Shown here piece by piece: positions 43,097-51,597 of a stretch of 64,000 nucleotides of DNA. Position 1 is the first letter of the stretch. Each line of letters opens with the position of its first letter. Below the pieces are notes generated by a model, which made no database searches, was not told the origin of the DNA, and saw nothing but the letters and a program-made list of their open reading frames with translations. The DNA comes from DASXVX01 sp036504075 (GTDB taxonomy: Bacteria > Bacillota > Sulfobacillia > Symbiobacteriales > Symbiobacteriaceae), in contig DASXVX010000094.1 of the NCBI GenBank assembly GCA_036504075.1, positions 4,598-68,597 on the forward strand, given 5' to 3'. The position numbers were made by a program, and so were the translations under genes.

Positions 43097-43837
43097 ATGA
43101 AACTACAGGAACGGGTTGCGATTATTACCGGGTCCGGACGCGGGATTGGGCGGGAAGGGGCACTGGCCTTCGCCCGGGAGGGGGCAAAAGTCGTGGTGGC
43201 GGACTTCGACGCTGAGAGCGGCGGGCAGACGGCGGCCGATATCGCCGCCACCGGCGCTGAAGCGCTCTTTGTCCAAGTGAACGTGGCCGACCGGGCGAGC
43301 GTGAATGCGATGGTGGAAGCCGTGCTGGCCAAGTTCGGTGGGATTGACATTCTGGTGAACAACGCCGGCATTACGGCCGACGCCTCGCTGGCAAAGATGA
43401 CCGAAGAGGCCTGGGACCGGGTCATCGCCGTGAACCTGAAAGGCGTGTTCAACTGCACGCAGGCGGTGCTGCCGACCATGATCGCCAAGAAGTACGGCCG
43501 CATTATCAACACGTCGTCGGTGGTCGGCCGGTTCGGAAACTTCGGCCAGACCAATTACGCCGCTACCAAGGCCGGGGTTATCGGGATGACCATGACCTGG
43601 TGCAAGGAACTCGCCGCCAAGGGTATTACCGTCAACGCTGTTGCTCCTGGTTTTATCCTGACGGAAATGACCGCAAAGATGCCGGAAAACGTCCTGGCCA
43701 TGATGCGTGACAAGGCTCCGGCTCGCCGTCTGGGCCTTCCCGCTGACATCGCCAACGCATACGTCTTTCTGGCGCAGGAAGAGTCTGGCTTTATCAACGG
43801 ACACGTGCTGGCGGTTGACGGCGGTCTGACCCTTTAA
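43097..43837 (+). CDS. SDR-family 3-oxoacyl/3-hydroxyacyl dehydrogenase (FabG/PhaB-like)
   Basis: 246 residues. Cofactor loop ITGSGRGIGREGALAFAREG with VVADFDAE; NNAGITAD; catalytic Ser-Tyr-Lys in TSSVVGRFGNFGQTNYAATK. The dinucleotide-binding Asp after strand 2 (ADFD) suggests NAD(H) preference. In this setting it more likely interconverts 3-hydroxybutyrate or its CoA ester with acetoacetate(-CoA) than serving fatty-acid synthesis. ATG 43097 lies nine bases after AAAAGGGG. First gene of the sigma-54-driven operon. Confidence 0.92.
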   Translation: MKLQERVAIITGSGRGIGREGALAFAREGAKVVVADFDAESGGQTAADIAATGAEALFVQVNVADRASVNAMVEAVLAKFGGIDILVNNAGITADASLAKMTEEAWDRVIAVNLKGVFNCTQAVLPTMIAKKYGRIINTSSVVGRFGNFGQTNYAATKAGVIGMTMTWCKELAAKGITVNAVAPGFILTEMTAKMPENVLAMMRDKAPARRLGLPADIANAYVFLAQEESGFINGHVLAVDGGLTL

Positions 43838-43866
43838 TTCCCCCCCAAGTGAAGGAGGAAACCGTC

Positions 43867-45261
43867 TTGCTACAAGTCGCTGCAATCTTCCTCAGCCTTT
43901 TCCTGCTCATTTTCTTTGCCTACCGCGGTTATAGCGTCATCCTGTTCGCCCCGGTCTTCGCACTCCTCGCCGCCGCCGTCTCCGGGCTGAACGTGATGCC
44001 GGCCTACTCGGAACTCTTCCTGCTAAAGATGGCTGCCTACGTCAAGGCGTTCTTCCCGCTCTTCATGCTCGGTGCCGTGTTCGGGAAGGTCATGGACGAA
44101 TCCGGCGCCGCCAAGGCCATCGCCAAGTGGATTCTGGCGAAGCTCGGCCCGTCCCGGGCGATCATCTCCGTCGTTCTCGCCGTGGCCGTGCTGACCTACG
44201 GCGGTGTCTCGCTCTTCGTCGTCGCTTTCGCCGTCTACCCGTTCGCGACGGCGCTTTTCAAGGAGGGCGGCATCCCCAAGCGGCTGATTCCGGCTTCCAT
44301 CGCCCTCGGCGCCTTCACCTTCACCATGACGGCGCTGCCCGGCACGGCCCAGATTCAGAACCTGATTCCGACCAAGTATTTCGGGACCACCGCCTATGCT
44401 GCTCCGACCATCGGCCTGTTCGTGGCCGCCTGGGAACTGATTGGCGGCCTACTCTGGCTGGAGTACCGGCGGCGTAAGGCCCAGGCTGCCGGCGAAGGCT
44501 ACGGCGTCCACACGAAGAACGAGTCGGGCATCGCGGTCGACGAGTCCAAGCTGCCGAATCCGCTGGTCGCCATCGTGCCGCTGCTGGTCGTGCTCAGCAT
44601 CAACTACGTGCTGACCAAGTCGATTCCGCACTGGAATCTGGCCATGCTGAAGCCCTACGAGAAGCTGCCCCTCGCCAACTTGACCATGGCCAGCGTAGCC
44701 GCCAACTGGTCGCTGATCATCGGCCTCGTCGCCGGCATTACCGTCGCCGTCGTCCTCGGCTGGAAGAACCTCAGCGACAAGCTGGCCCAGACCCTGAACC
44801 AGGGCACCATCGGCTCCCTGCTGGCGGTCATGAACACCGCTTCGGAAGTCGGCTACGGCGGCGTCATCTCTTCGCTGGCCGGTTTCACCACCATCACCAA
44901 CGGCCTGCTCGCGATCAAGGGCTCCCCGCTGGTCTCCGAGGCCGTCGCCGTGAACCTGCTGGCCGGCATCACCGGCTCCGCCTCCGGCGGCATGTCCATC
45001 GCCCTGGACACCCTGGGCAAGACCTACCTGGAATGGGCCAACCGGGTCAACGTCAGCCCGGAGATGCTGCACCGCATCGCCGCCGTCGCTTCGGGCGGGC
45101 TGGACGTCCTCCCGCACAACGGCGCCGTCATCACCCTGCTTTCGATCACCGGCCTGACCCACAAGGAATCGTATATCGACATCATGATGGTCGCCCTCGT
45201 GAATACCATCATCGCCGGCGCCATGGGTATCCTGCTCTACTCGATTACCCACATCGCCTAA
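43867..45261 (+). CDS. GntP-family permease, probable 3-hydroxybutyrate transporter
   Basis: 464 residues from TTG 43867, eight bases after AAGGAGGA; the upstream GTG 43849 would cover that site. Twelve or so TM helices with GntP landmarks: GAVFGKVMDESGAAKAIAKW, TYGGVSLFVVAFAVYPFA, ALPGTAQIQNLIPTKYFGTT, ITGSASGGMSIALDTLG and LDVLPHNGAVITLL. GntP members next to hydroxybutyrate dehydrogenases import D-3-hydroxybutyrate; here the neighbour is an SDR and ketone-body genes, which supports the same substrate (inference). Confidence 0.9.
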   Translation: MLQVAAIFLSLFLLIFFAYRGYSVILFAPVFALLAAAVSGLNVMPAYSELFLLKMAAYVKAFFPLFMLGAVFGKVMDESGAAKAIAKWILAKLGPSRAIISVVLAVAVLTYGGVSLFVVAFAVYPFATALFKEGGIPKRLIPASIALGAFTFTMTALPGTAQIQNLIPTKYFGTTAYAAPTIGLFVAAWELIGGLLWLEYRRRKAQAAGEGYGVHTKNESGIAVDESKLPNPLVAIVPLLVVLSINYVLTKSIPHWNLAMLKPYEKLPLANLTMASVAANWSLIIGLVAGITVAVVLGWKNLSDKLAQTLNQGTIGSLLAVMNTASEVGYGGVISSLAGFTTITNGLLAIKGSPLVSEAVAVNLLAGITGSASGGMSIALDTLGKTYLEWANRVNVSPEMLHRIAAVASGGLDVLPHNGAVITLLSITGLTHKESYIDIMMVALVNTIIAGAMGILLYSITHIA

Positions 45262-45371
45262 ATCCCGCATCTGTTCCCCAAACGGCGGGCGCCTCGCACC
45301 AACCCCCTGGTCCGTGTCGCCCGCCTTCATGGCCCCTGCTTGGTAATATATTCACAAGGAGTGCTCTACAC

Positions 45372-46508
45372 ATGTTTACACTGACTGAACAGCAGGAACT
45401 TATTCGCAACCTGGTCCGGGAGTTCGCCGTGAGCCAGGTCGCCCCGATCGCCTGTGAGATCGATGACGAGGCCCGCTGGCCCGCCGAGACCATCAAGGCC
45501 ATGACCGCGCTGGATCTCATGGGCATTCCGTTCCCCGAGCAGTACGGCGGCTCCGGCGGCGACTACCTGAGCTACATCATTACGGTGGAGGAGCTTTCCC
45601 GGGCCTGCGCTTCCACGGGTGTGATCCTGTCCGCCCATATTTCCCTGGCCGGCGCCCCGATTTACCAGTTTGGCACCGAAGCGCAGAAGCAGCAGTACCT
45701 GCCCGACCTGGCCGCCGGCCGTAAGCTGGGCGCTTTCTGCCTCACGGAGCCGGCCGCCGGCACCGACGCCGCCAGCCAGACCACCGTGGCCGAACTGGAC
45801 GGCGACGACTACGTGCTGAACGGCGGCAAGTGCTTCATTACGAACGGCGACCACGCCGAAACGTTCATCGTCCTCGCCATGACCGACAAGGCCAAGGGCA
45901 CCAAGGGTATCAGCGCTTTTATCGTCGAGAAGGCGTTTGCGGGCGTGTCGGTCGGGAAGCACGAACGGAAAATGGGCATCCGGGCGGCGCACACCACCGA
46001 GGTCCTGTTCCGCAATGCCCGGGTGCCGAAGGCGAACCTGCTGGGCAAGGAAGGCGACGGCTTCAAGATCGCCATGGTGACGCTCGACGGCGGGCGCATC
46101 GGCATCGCGGCGCAGGCGCTGGGCATCGCGCAGGCTTCCCTGGACGAGTCGATCAAGTGGGCCAAGGAGCGGCAGCAGTTCGGCAAGCCGATTGCCGCCA
46201 ACCAGGCGATTCAGTTCATGATCGCCGACATGGCCGTGCAGGTCCAGGCGGCCCGCCACCTGGTCTACCATGCCGCCACGCTCAAAGGTGAAGGCAAGCC
46301 CTACAGCAAGGAGGCCGCCATGGCCAAGCTGTTCGCCGCCGAGACGGCCATGCAGCAGTCAATCAAGGCTGTCCAGATCCACGGCGGGTACGGTTATATC
46401 AAGGGCACCACGGTCGAGCGGCTCATGCGGGACGCCAAGATCACCGAGATTTACGAGGGCACGTCGGAAGTCCAGCGCATGGTCATTTCCGCCAGCGTTC
46501 TGCGCTAA
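45372..46508 (+). CDS. Short-chain acyl-CoA dehydrogenase
   Basis: 378 residues from ATG 45372 (AAGGAG ten bases upstream). FTLTEQQELIRNLVREFAVS; GAFCLTEPAAGTDAASQ; FITNGDHAETFIV; and the catalytic glutamate in IYEGTSEVQRMVI. FAD enzyme that oxidises butyryl-CoA-like substrates to enoyl-CoA (or the reverse). Electrons go to the EtfBA encoded next. Its stop is 30 bases before etfB. Confidence 0.95.
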   Translation: MFTLTEQQELIRNLVREFAVSQVAPIACEIDDEARWPAETIKAMTALDLMGIPFPEQYGGSGGDYLSYIITVEELSRACASTGVILSAHISLAGAPIYQFGTEAQKQQYLPDLAAGRKLGAFCLTEPAAGTDAASQTTVAELDGDDYVLNGGKCFITNGDHAETFIVLAMTDKAKGTKGISAFIVEKAFAGVSVGKHERKMGIRAAHTTEVLFRNARVPKANLLGKEGDGFKIAMVTLDGGRIGIAAQALGIAQASLDESIKWAKERQQFGKPIAANQAIQFMIADMAVQVQAARHLVYHAATLKGEGKPYSKEAAMAKLFAAETAMQQSIKAVQIHGGYGYIKGTTVERLMRDAKITEIYEGTSEVQRMVISASVLR

Positions 46509-46538
46509 TTCCGCCGAGGTTAAGAGGAGGAGATCGCC

Positions 46539-47294
46539 ATGCCGAACGTGATCACGTGCTACAAGTGGGTCATCGATGAGGCCGATATCCGGGCCGGCGG
46601 GGGCGGCGCCCTCAGCTTCGAGCAGGCCGGCCGCAAGATCAGCGAGTACGACCGGAACGCCATCGAGGCGGCCGTGCAGATCTGTGAGCAGCAGGGCGGG
46701 AGCGTCACCGCCATTTCCCTGGGCGGCCCGGAAGTGAAAAGCTCGGCGAAGGACGCCCTGTCCCGGGGGCCGGAGCGGGCGATTCTGGCGTTGGACCCGG
46801 CGTTTGCGAACGCCGACTCCCAGACCACGGCCCTGGGACTGACCGCTGCCGTGAAGCTGGCCGGGGCGTACGACCTGATCGTGTGCGGCGAAGGCTCGGG
46901 CGATGTGTACGCCCAGCAGGTCGGACCCCGCCTGGCGGAACTGCTGGGGATCCCCTGCATCACGTTCGCCGGCAAGCTGACCGTGACCGCCACGGGCGTG
47001 GTGGCCGAACGGAAGCTGGACGACGGCGTCGAGGTGGTGGAGGCGGCGTTCCCCGTGCTGGTGACCGTGTTGCCGGACGTGGCCAAGCCCCGGATTCCGA
47101 GCCTGAAGCAGGTCATGGGCGCAGCGAAAAAAGAGGTCAAGGTGGTGGACGCCGCGGCGCTGGGCCTGGCTGGCGACGCCCTCGCCGCCCGGTTTGAGAC
47201 CAAGGCGTTGAAAGCGCCGGCCAGCAACCGCAAGCAGGTGAAAGTCGCGAACCCGGTCGCGCTGGCCGAGGCCATCGCAGGCGCCGTCCGCTAG
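46539..47294 (+). CDS. etfB: Electron transfer flavoprotein beta subunit (FixA-type)
   Basis: 251 residues. NVITCYKWVIDEADIR start; ISEYDRNAIEAAVQI; LIVCGEGSGDVYAQQVGPRLAELL; PVLVTVLPDVAKPRIPSLKQ. The beta subunit carries AMP or, in bifurcating types, a second FAD. Together with EtfA and FixCX it belongs to the group able to pass electrons to quinone and in some species to bifurcate. GAGGAGGAG before ATG 46539. Confidence 0.95.
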   Translation: MPNVITCYKWVIDEADIRAGGGGALSFEQAGRKISEYDRNAIEAAVQICEQQGGSVTAISLGGPEVKSSAKDALSRGPERAILALDPAFANADSQTTALGLTAAVKLAGAYDLIVCGEGSGDVYAQQVGPRLAELLGIPCITFAGKLTVTATGVVAERKLDDGVEVVEAAFPVLVTVLPDVAKPRIPSLKQVMGAAKKEVKVVDAAALGLAGDALAARFETKALKAPASNRKQVKVANPVALAEAIAGAVR

Positions 47295-47329
47295 CGCCCT
47301 CACCGAAGAAGGAAAGGATGTGCCGGAAC

Positions 47330-48277
47330 ATGGCTGGTGTCTGGGTATTTTCGGAGCAGCGTTCGACGCTGCTGGAACTGGTCGGTGAGGGGCGGAAGCT
47401 GGCGGACCGGCTGGGCGTAGGCCTGACCGCCCTGGTGCCAGGCGGGCGGTTCGACGCGGTGGATGCCATCGCCTTCGGCGCCGACGAGGCGATTGTGCTG
47501 ACGCTGCCGGAGGGGCAGCCGCTGGAGACGGCGGCGGAGGCCGTCGCCCGGCTGGTGGGCGAACTGGACCCGGACCTGATCCTGTGGGGCGCCACGCTGC
47601 GGGCCAAGGGGCTCGCCGCCCGAGTGGCCGCCCGGCTGGGCGCAGCCCTGGTGACCGATGCGACAGCCCTGCGGGTGCAGCCCGACGGGCGGATCGAGAC
47701 GGACCGCATGGTCTACGGCGGCGGCGGCGTCGCCACCCAGGTTGCCCTCACCCGCCCGCAAATGATCGCCGTGCCGCCCCGGACCTTCGCGGAACCGGCG
47801 GTCAACCCCCGCATCGGCGACGTGCGGGAAGTGGTCGTGCCGGCCGACAGCCGGGTTAAAGTGACCGAGCGACGCCCGAAATCGAACCAGGGCGCGGACA
47901 TCGCGGCCGCCGGCGTGGTGGTCGGCGTGGGCCGGGGCCTGGCAGCGGCGGAGGACCTGGCGCTGGTGGAAGCGCTAGCGGCCACGCTGGGCGGCGCCGT
48001 CGGCTGCACCCGGCCGGTGGCCGAGGACCTGGGTTGGCTGCCGGAGGACCGCTACATTGGCATCTCCGGGCGCAAGGTCGCCCCGAAAGTCTACGTGGCG
48101 GTCGGCCTCTCCGGCCAGGTGCAGCACCTGGCGGGCATGCGGGAGTCCAAGGTGGTCGTGGCGATCAACAAGGACGAGAACGCCCCGATTTTCGCCAACG
48201 CCGACTACGGGCTGGTGGGCGACCTGTACACGGTGCTGCCGGCTCTCACTGACGAACTCAAGAAGCTGATGCGCTAA
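47330..48277 (+). CDS. etfA: Electron transfer flavoprotein alpha subunit (FixB-type)
   Basis: 315 residues from ATG 47330; an ATG at 47318 adds four residues and sits too close to the AAGGAAAGG site. N-terminal half with LDPDLILWGATLRAKGLAAR; C-terminal FAD domain with VGRGLAAAEDLALVEALA, VGCTRPVAEDLGWLPEDRYI, GISGRKVAPKVYVAVGLSG, VVAINKDENAPIFANADYG. Heterodimer partner of the preceding gene. Confidence 0.95.
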   Translation: MAGVWVFSEQRSTLLELVGEGRKLADRLGVGLTALVPGGRFDAVDAIAFGADEAIVLTLPEGQPLETAAEAVARLVGELDPDLILWGATLRAKGLAARVAARLGAALVTDATALRVQPDGRIETDRMVYGGGGVATQVALTRPQMIAVPPRTFAEPAVNPRIGDVREVVVPADSRVKVTERRPKSNQGADIAAAGVVVGVGRGLAAAEDLALVEALAATLGGAVGCTRPVAEDLGWLPEDRYIGISGRKVAPKVYVAVGLSGQVQHLAGMRESKVVVAINKDENAPIFANADYGLVGDLYTVLPALTDELKKLMR

Positions 48278-48291
48278 GGGAGAGACTGACC

Positions 48292-49584
48292 ATGGCTGAG
48301 GAACGGATGGATGCCATCGTGGTCGGGGCGGGGCCGGCGGGCAGCGCTGCCGCTCTCACCCTGGCCCGGGCGGGCCTGGAGGTGCTTCTGGTTGAACGGG
48401 GCACCACCGCCGGCAGCAAGAACATGACGGGCGGCCGCCTGTACACCCACGCCCTGCAACGGCTGGTGCCCGGCTACCGGGAAGCGGCGCCGTTGGAGCG
48501 GCGGGTGACCCGGGAACTGGTGACCTTTTTGACGGCCCAGTCCGCGATCTCCCTGGATTTCCAGTCGGGCCGCTTCGAAGACAATTCCTATACCGTGCTG
48601 CGGGCCCGGTTTGACCCCTGGCTGGCGGAGCAGGCGGAGGCGGCCGGCGCCATGGTCGCGACGGGCGTCAAGGTCGACGACCTGGTCCTGGAGCACGGGC
48701 GGGTCGTGGGCATTCGCTGCGGCGAGGACGAAATGCTGGCCAACGTGGTCATCGTGGCGGAAGGCGCCAACTGCCTCCTGCCCCGCAAGGCCGGGCTGCG
48801 CACCCGGGAGATGTCGCCGAGCCACATGGGTACCGGCGTCAAGACCACGATCGAACTCCCCCGGCAGGTGATCGAAGACCGTTTCCACCTGACCGGCGAC
48901 GAAGGCGCCTGCCAGCTTTTCGTGGGCGATGTAACCAAAGGCCTGCCCGGCGGCGGCTTCCTCTATACAAACGGCGACTGTCTCTCGCTCGGGCTGGTAA
49001 TCACGGTTGAGGCCATGTTGAAGAACCCGGTAAGGCCGGCTGACCTCATGGAGGCATTCAAGCAGCACCCGGCCATCGCCCCAATCATCGCCGGCGGCAA
49101 GGTGGTGGAGTACTCGGCGCACCTGGTGCCGGAAGGCGGCATCGGCATGATGCCGCAGGTGACCGGCGACGGCATCCTGGTGGCGGGCGATGCGGCGGGC
49201 CTGGTACTGAACCTGGGCTACACCGTGCGGGGGATGGACTTTGCCATGGCCTCGGGCATGCATGCGGCGGAGGCCGTCATCGATGCCAAGGCAGCCGGCG
49301 ACTTCGCCAAAGCCGGCCTGGCGGGTTACGAGCGGCGGCTGAAGGAGAGCTTCGTGCTCAAGGAGCTGGAACTCTACCGGAACGCCCCGCACTTTATCGA
49401 GTCGACCCCCCGGATGTTCGGAACTTACCCGGCGTTGCTGGAGGGGATCCTCGGGCGCCTCTTTACGGTGACCGGGACCACCGAGCCCGTCCACTTTATG
49501 CAGGCCGCCCGGGCCGAACTGAAGGGCAAGGCGAGCGTCTGGGATCTGGCGACCGACGCCTGGAAGGGGGTGCGGGCGCTGTGA
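48292..49584 (+). CDS. fixC: FixC-type electron transfer flavoprotein:quinone oxidoreductase
   Basis: 430 residues. FAD-binding start DAIVVGAGPAGSAAALTLAR; KNMTGGRLY; ARFDPWLAEQAEAAGA; VIVAEGANCLLPRKAGL; GILVAGDAAGLVLNLGYTVR. It takes electrons from EtfBA and hands them, with FixX, to menaquinone at the membrane. Its stop overlaps the fixX start (GTGA). Confidence 0.95.
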   Translation: MAEERMDAIVVGAGPAGSAAALTLARAGLEVLLVERGTTAGSKNMTGGRLYTHALQRLVPGYREAAPLERRVTRELVTFLTAQSAISLDFQSGRFEDNSYTVLRARFDPWLAEQAEAAGAMVATGVKVDDLVLEHGRVVGIRCGEDEMLANVVIVAEGANCLLPRKAGLRTREMSPSHMGTGVKTTIELPRQVIEDRFHLTGDEGACQLFVGDVTKGLPGGGFLYTNGDCLSLGLVITVEAMLKNPVRPADLMEAFKQHPAIAPIIAGGKVVEYSAHLVPEGGIGMMPQVTGDGILVAGDAAGLVLNLGYTVRGMDFAMASGMHAAEAVIDAKAAGDFAKAGLAGYERRLKESFVLKELELYRNAPHFIESTPRMFGTYPALLEGILGRLFTVTGTTEPVHFMQAARAELKGKASVWDLATDAWKGVRAL

Positions 49585-49868
49585 CCAAGCCGATGACGAT
49601 CGAAGACCGCCTGGGGCTCAACAAGTTCGTGGTCGATGAAGAGCACGCGCACATCAAAGTGAACACGGCCATCTGCCAGACCTGCGGGCCGAAGCCTTGC
49701 ACCTGGGCCTGCCCGGCCCTGCTTTACAACCTGGTGGGCGGCGAAATCAAGTTCGACTATGCCGGCTGTCTCGAATGCGGGACCTGCCGTGTCATATGCC
49801 CCAAACCGGGCGCCATCGACTGGGAGTATCCGCAGGGGACTTTCGGCGTCCACTTCCGGTACGGGTAG
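49581..49868 (+). CDS. fixX: FixX ferredoxin-like protein
   Basis: 95 residues. The [4Fe-4S] motif C-x2-C-x2-C-x3-C-P is in CLECGTCRVICPKPGAI. A further CQTCGPKPCTWACP cluster of cysteines is typical of FixX. GTG start overlapping the fixC stop by four bases. Forms the FixCX electron-transfer pair. Confidence 0.94.
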   Translation: MTKPMTIEDRLGLNKFVVDEEHAHIKVNTAICQTCGPKPCTWACPALLYNLVGGEIKFDYAGCLECGTCRVICPKPGAIDWEYPQGTFGVHFRYG

Positions 49869-49896
49869 CGACTACACTCAAAGGAGCTGTATTTAT

Positions 49897-50295
49897 ATGA
49901 AGTTCCAGATTGGCGACAAGGCGTCGTTTACGAAGACGGTCTCGGAGTCGGACATTTACCTCTTTGCGGGCATCACCGGCGACATGAATCCGGCGCATAT
50001 TGACGACGTGGCCATGAAGAACTCCAAGTTTGGCGGCCGCATTGCCCACGGGATGCTCTGCGCCGGCTTCATTTCCGCCGTGCTGGGCATGCGGATGCCA
50101 GGTCCGGGCACCATTTACCTGGGCCAGACGCTGAAGTTCCTCGCCCCGGTCCGCATGGGCGACACGGTCACGGCGACGGCGGAAGTCGTCGAGATCATCG
50201 ACAACAAGCGGCTGAAGGTGCATACCACCTGCACCATCCAGGACGGGACCGTCGTGGTCGACGGCGAGGCGCTGGTGCTACCGCCTCGGGACTAG
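49897..50295 (+). CDS. phaJ: MaoC-like (R)-specific enoyl-CoA hydratase
   Basis: 132 residues, a single hot-dog domain. The catalytic Asp/His pair is in ITGDMNPAHID; FGGRIAHGMLCAGFISAVLG is the overhanging segment; C-terminus with VHTTCTIQDGTVVVDGEA. It hydrates crotonyl-CoA to (R)-3-hydroxybutyryl-CoA, linking the acyl-CoA dehydrogenase to the SDR and thiolase reactions. Final gene of the operon; terminator at 50377. Confidence 0.93.
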   Translation: MKFQIGDKASFTKTVSESDIYLFAGITGDMNPAHIDDVAMKNSKFGGRIAHGMLCAGFISAVLGMRMPGPGTIYLGQTLKFLAPVRMGDTVTATAEVVEIIDNKRLKVHTTCTIQDGTVVVDGEALVLPPRD

Positions 50296-50376
50296 TGGAC
50301 AGTACGAACCGGCACTTCGGGATAGGGAGTCGGCAGGTGCCGGAACAAGCCAGATATCGGCGATGGAATGGAAACA

Positions 50377-50403
50377 GCCCGGCAGGGATAACCCCTGCCG
50401 GGC
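50377..50403. terminator. Terminator between convergent genes
   Basis: GCCCGGCAGGG/CCCTGCCGGGC perfect 11-bp stem with a short loop, between the MaoC gene and the CAP-domain gene. Confidence 0.75.
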
Positions 50404-50419
50404 GACTCGTCTCTATCGA

Positions 50420-51034
50420 TTAGCCGGTGAACTCCTGGGTGAACATCATGCCATACTGGCCGCCCTTCACGATGCCGATGCCGACCTTCGTGTACTTCGC
50501 GTTCAGGATGTTGGCCCGGTGGCCCGGGGAATTCATCAGGCTGGTGTGGGCGCCGGCGACAGAGGGGTTCCCGGCGATGTTCTCGCCGGCCGTCCGGTAG
50601 GTGATGCCGAACTTCTTCATCATGTCAAACGGGGAGCCATACGTCGGGGACTGGTGGCTGAAGTAGTGGTTCGCCGCCATGTCCTGGCTCTTCAGCCGGG
50701 CGACCTTCGTCAGCGCCGGGTCGGCCTGCAGGGGGGCAAGGCCGGCCTTGGCCCGCTCACCGTTGACAGAAGTGAGCATTTGCTGCTCGTCCGCCGTCAG
50801 GCCCGCCGCCGGAGCGGCCGCACCGGGCTGCGTGGGCTGGGCCGGCTGGGTGGGCCGAACCGGCTGCGTGGGCGGGGTCGGGTAGGGGTAAACCGGGCCC
50901 ATGATCGGGCAGCGGGTCTGTACGATTACCTGACGGCAGTCCGGGGTGGCGGCAAACACGGGAGTCGCGGCGGTCAGGGCGCCCAGGAGCGCAACGGAGA
51001 TCGCGAGAGCCTGAATACGAGTAGTGAGCTTCAT
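50420..51034 (-). CDS. Secreted CAP/SCP-domain protein (YkwD-like)
   Basis: 204 residues. Signal peptide (TRIQALAISVALLGALTAATPVFA), a Pro/Thr/Gln-rich linker with PTQPVRPTQPAQPTQPG, then a CAP domain from about 80: MLTSVNGERAKAGLAPLQAD, SQDMAANHYFSHQSPTYG, GENIAGNPSV, MNSPGHRANILNAKYTKVGI. Active-site-like His and Glu residues are present. Such proteins are exported wall-associated factors in Bacillota. Its mRNA leader carries a c-di-AMP riboswitch (51121-51247). Ribosome site UGAGGAGGAG at 51053-51044. Confidence 0.93.
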   Translation of the reverse strand: MKLTTRIQALAISVALLGALTAATPVFAATPDCRQVIVQTRCPIMGPVYPYPTPPTQPVRPTQPAQPTQPGAAAPAAGLTADEQQMLTSVNGERAKAGLAPLQADPALTKVARLKSQDMAANHYFSHQSPTYGSPFDMMKKFGITYRTAGENIAGNPSVAGAHTSLMNSPGHRANILNAKYTKVGIGIVKGGQYGMMFTQEFTG

Positions 51035-51094
51035 GATGTGGTACTCCTCCTCAGGAAAATTAATTCCCGAAGGGCTGCCGAAAAGGAACCCTTG

Positions 51095-51118
51095 AGGAGG
51101 AGGTTTCGACCTCCTCCT
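51095..51118 (-). promoter_or_regulatory. Expression-platform hairpin complementary to the CAP gene ribosome site
   Basis: In the minus-strand RNA, AGGAGGAGGU, loop CGAA and ACCUCCUCCU form a perfect 10-bp hairpin three bases after the riboswitch. Extending its 3' arm, CUCCUCCUCA (51102-51093) is exactly complementary to the CAP gene's Shine-Dalgarno UGAGGAGGAG (51053-51044). No U-run follows directly, so translational control fits better than termination. Confidence 0.65.
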
Positions 51119-51120
51119 GC

Positions 51121-51247
51121 CACGCTTACGAGGTTAGCTGACGGGCTCGGGCCGCAGGAGTCTGGCCCGGATAGCCGTAGGACCGGCTGTTCTTCGCCCC
51201 TGTGAATGGTTCCCCCGTTTTCGCTCGGTGCGAAATTTAGCGATCAG
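51121..51247 (-). ncRNA. Cyclic di-AMP riboswitch (ydaO-yuaA class)
   Basis: The minus-strand RNA has the class landmarks in order: P1 5' side AUCGCUAAAUUU, the block ACGGGGGAACCAUUC, then GGGGCGAAGA, and the highly conserved 3' segment CCGAGCCCGUCAGCUAACCU followed by CGUAAGCGUG, which closes P1. Family knowledge: binds two c-di-AMP molecules and usually turns genes off when c-di-AMP is high; common upstream of wall-remodelling genes and potassium transporters. The gene controlled is the CAP-domain protein, whose start is 87 bases further. Confidence 0.93.
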
Positions 51248-51299
51248 GTCGGCGTTACCGCTTCGGTAGGTCTAGACTAACCCGCAGCGGTATTGAACG

Positions 51300-51597
51300 T
51301 CAAAACCTAAAGTATGGAAGTGGTGATATAGTTGGAACCGGTTGGCACCAATCCGACGCCGGCCGATCCAGCCGAAAGCGGTTGAACCGCTTCAGAATCA
51401 AGGGACCGAGGGATGGCGCGTGGAATGGCCGGTTTCCCGGTTTTTTGACAGGTGGTCGTTGCCTTTTTCTTCGCCTCCCAGATAGTAAAGAGCCTGATGC
51501 GAGGGGGCCTTTGGGCAATGGTGGAAGTAAATCCCAAGCACATGCGAGTGATTACTCAAACATGCACAACAATCGCTTGCCCAAAGGAGGAGCTTTC
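51300..51597 (+). other. Leader region of the large secreted protein gene
   Basis: No gene seen. It holds an 8-bp inverted repeat AAGCGGTT-G-AACCGCTT (51376-51392) and a TTGACA hexamer (51445-51450) without a convincing -10 box. The frame of the downstream gene is open from 51382, but AAAGGAGGAG with ATG 51598 marks the start. Confidence 0.4.
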
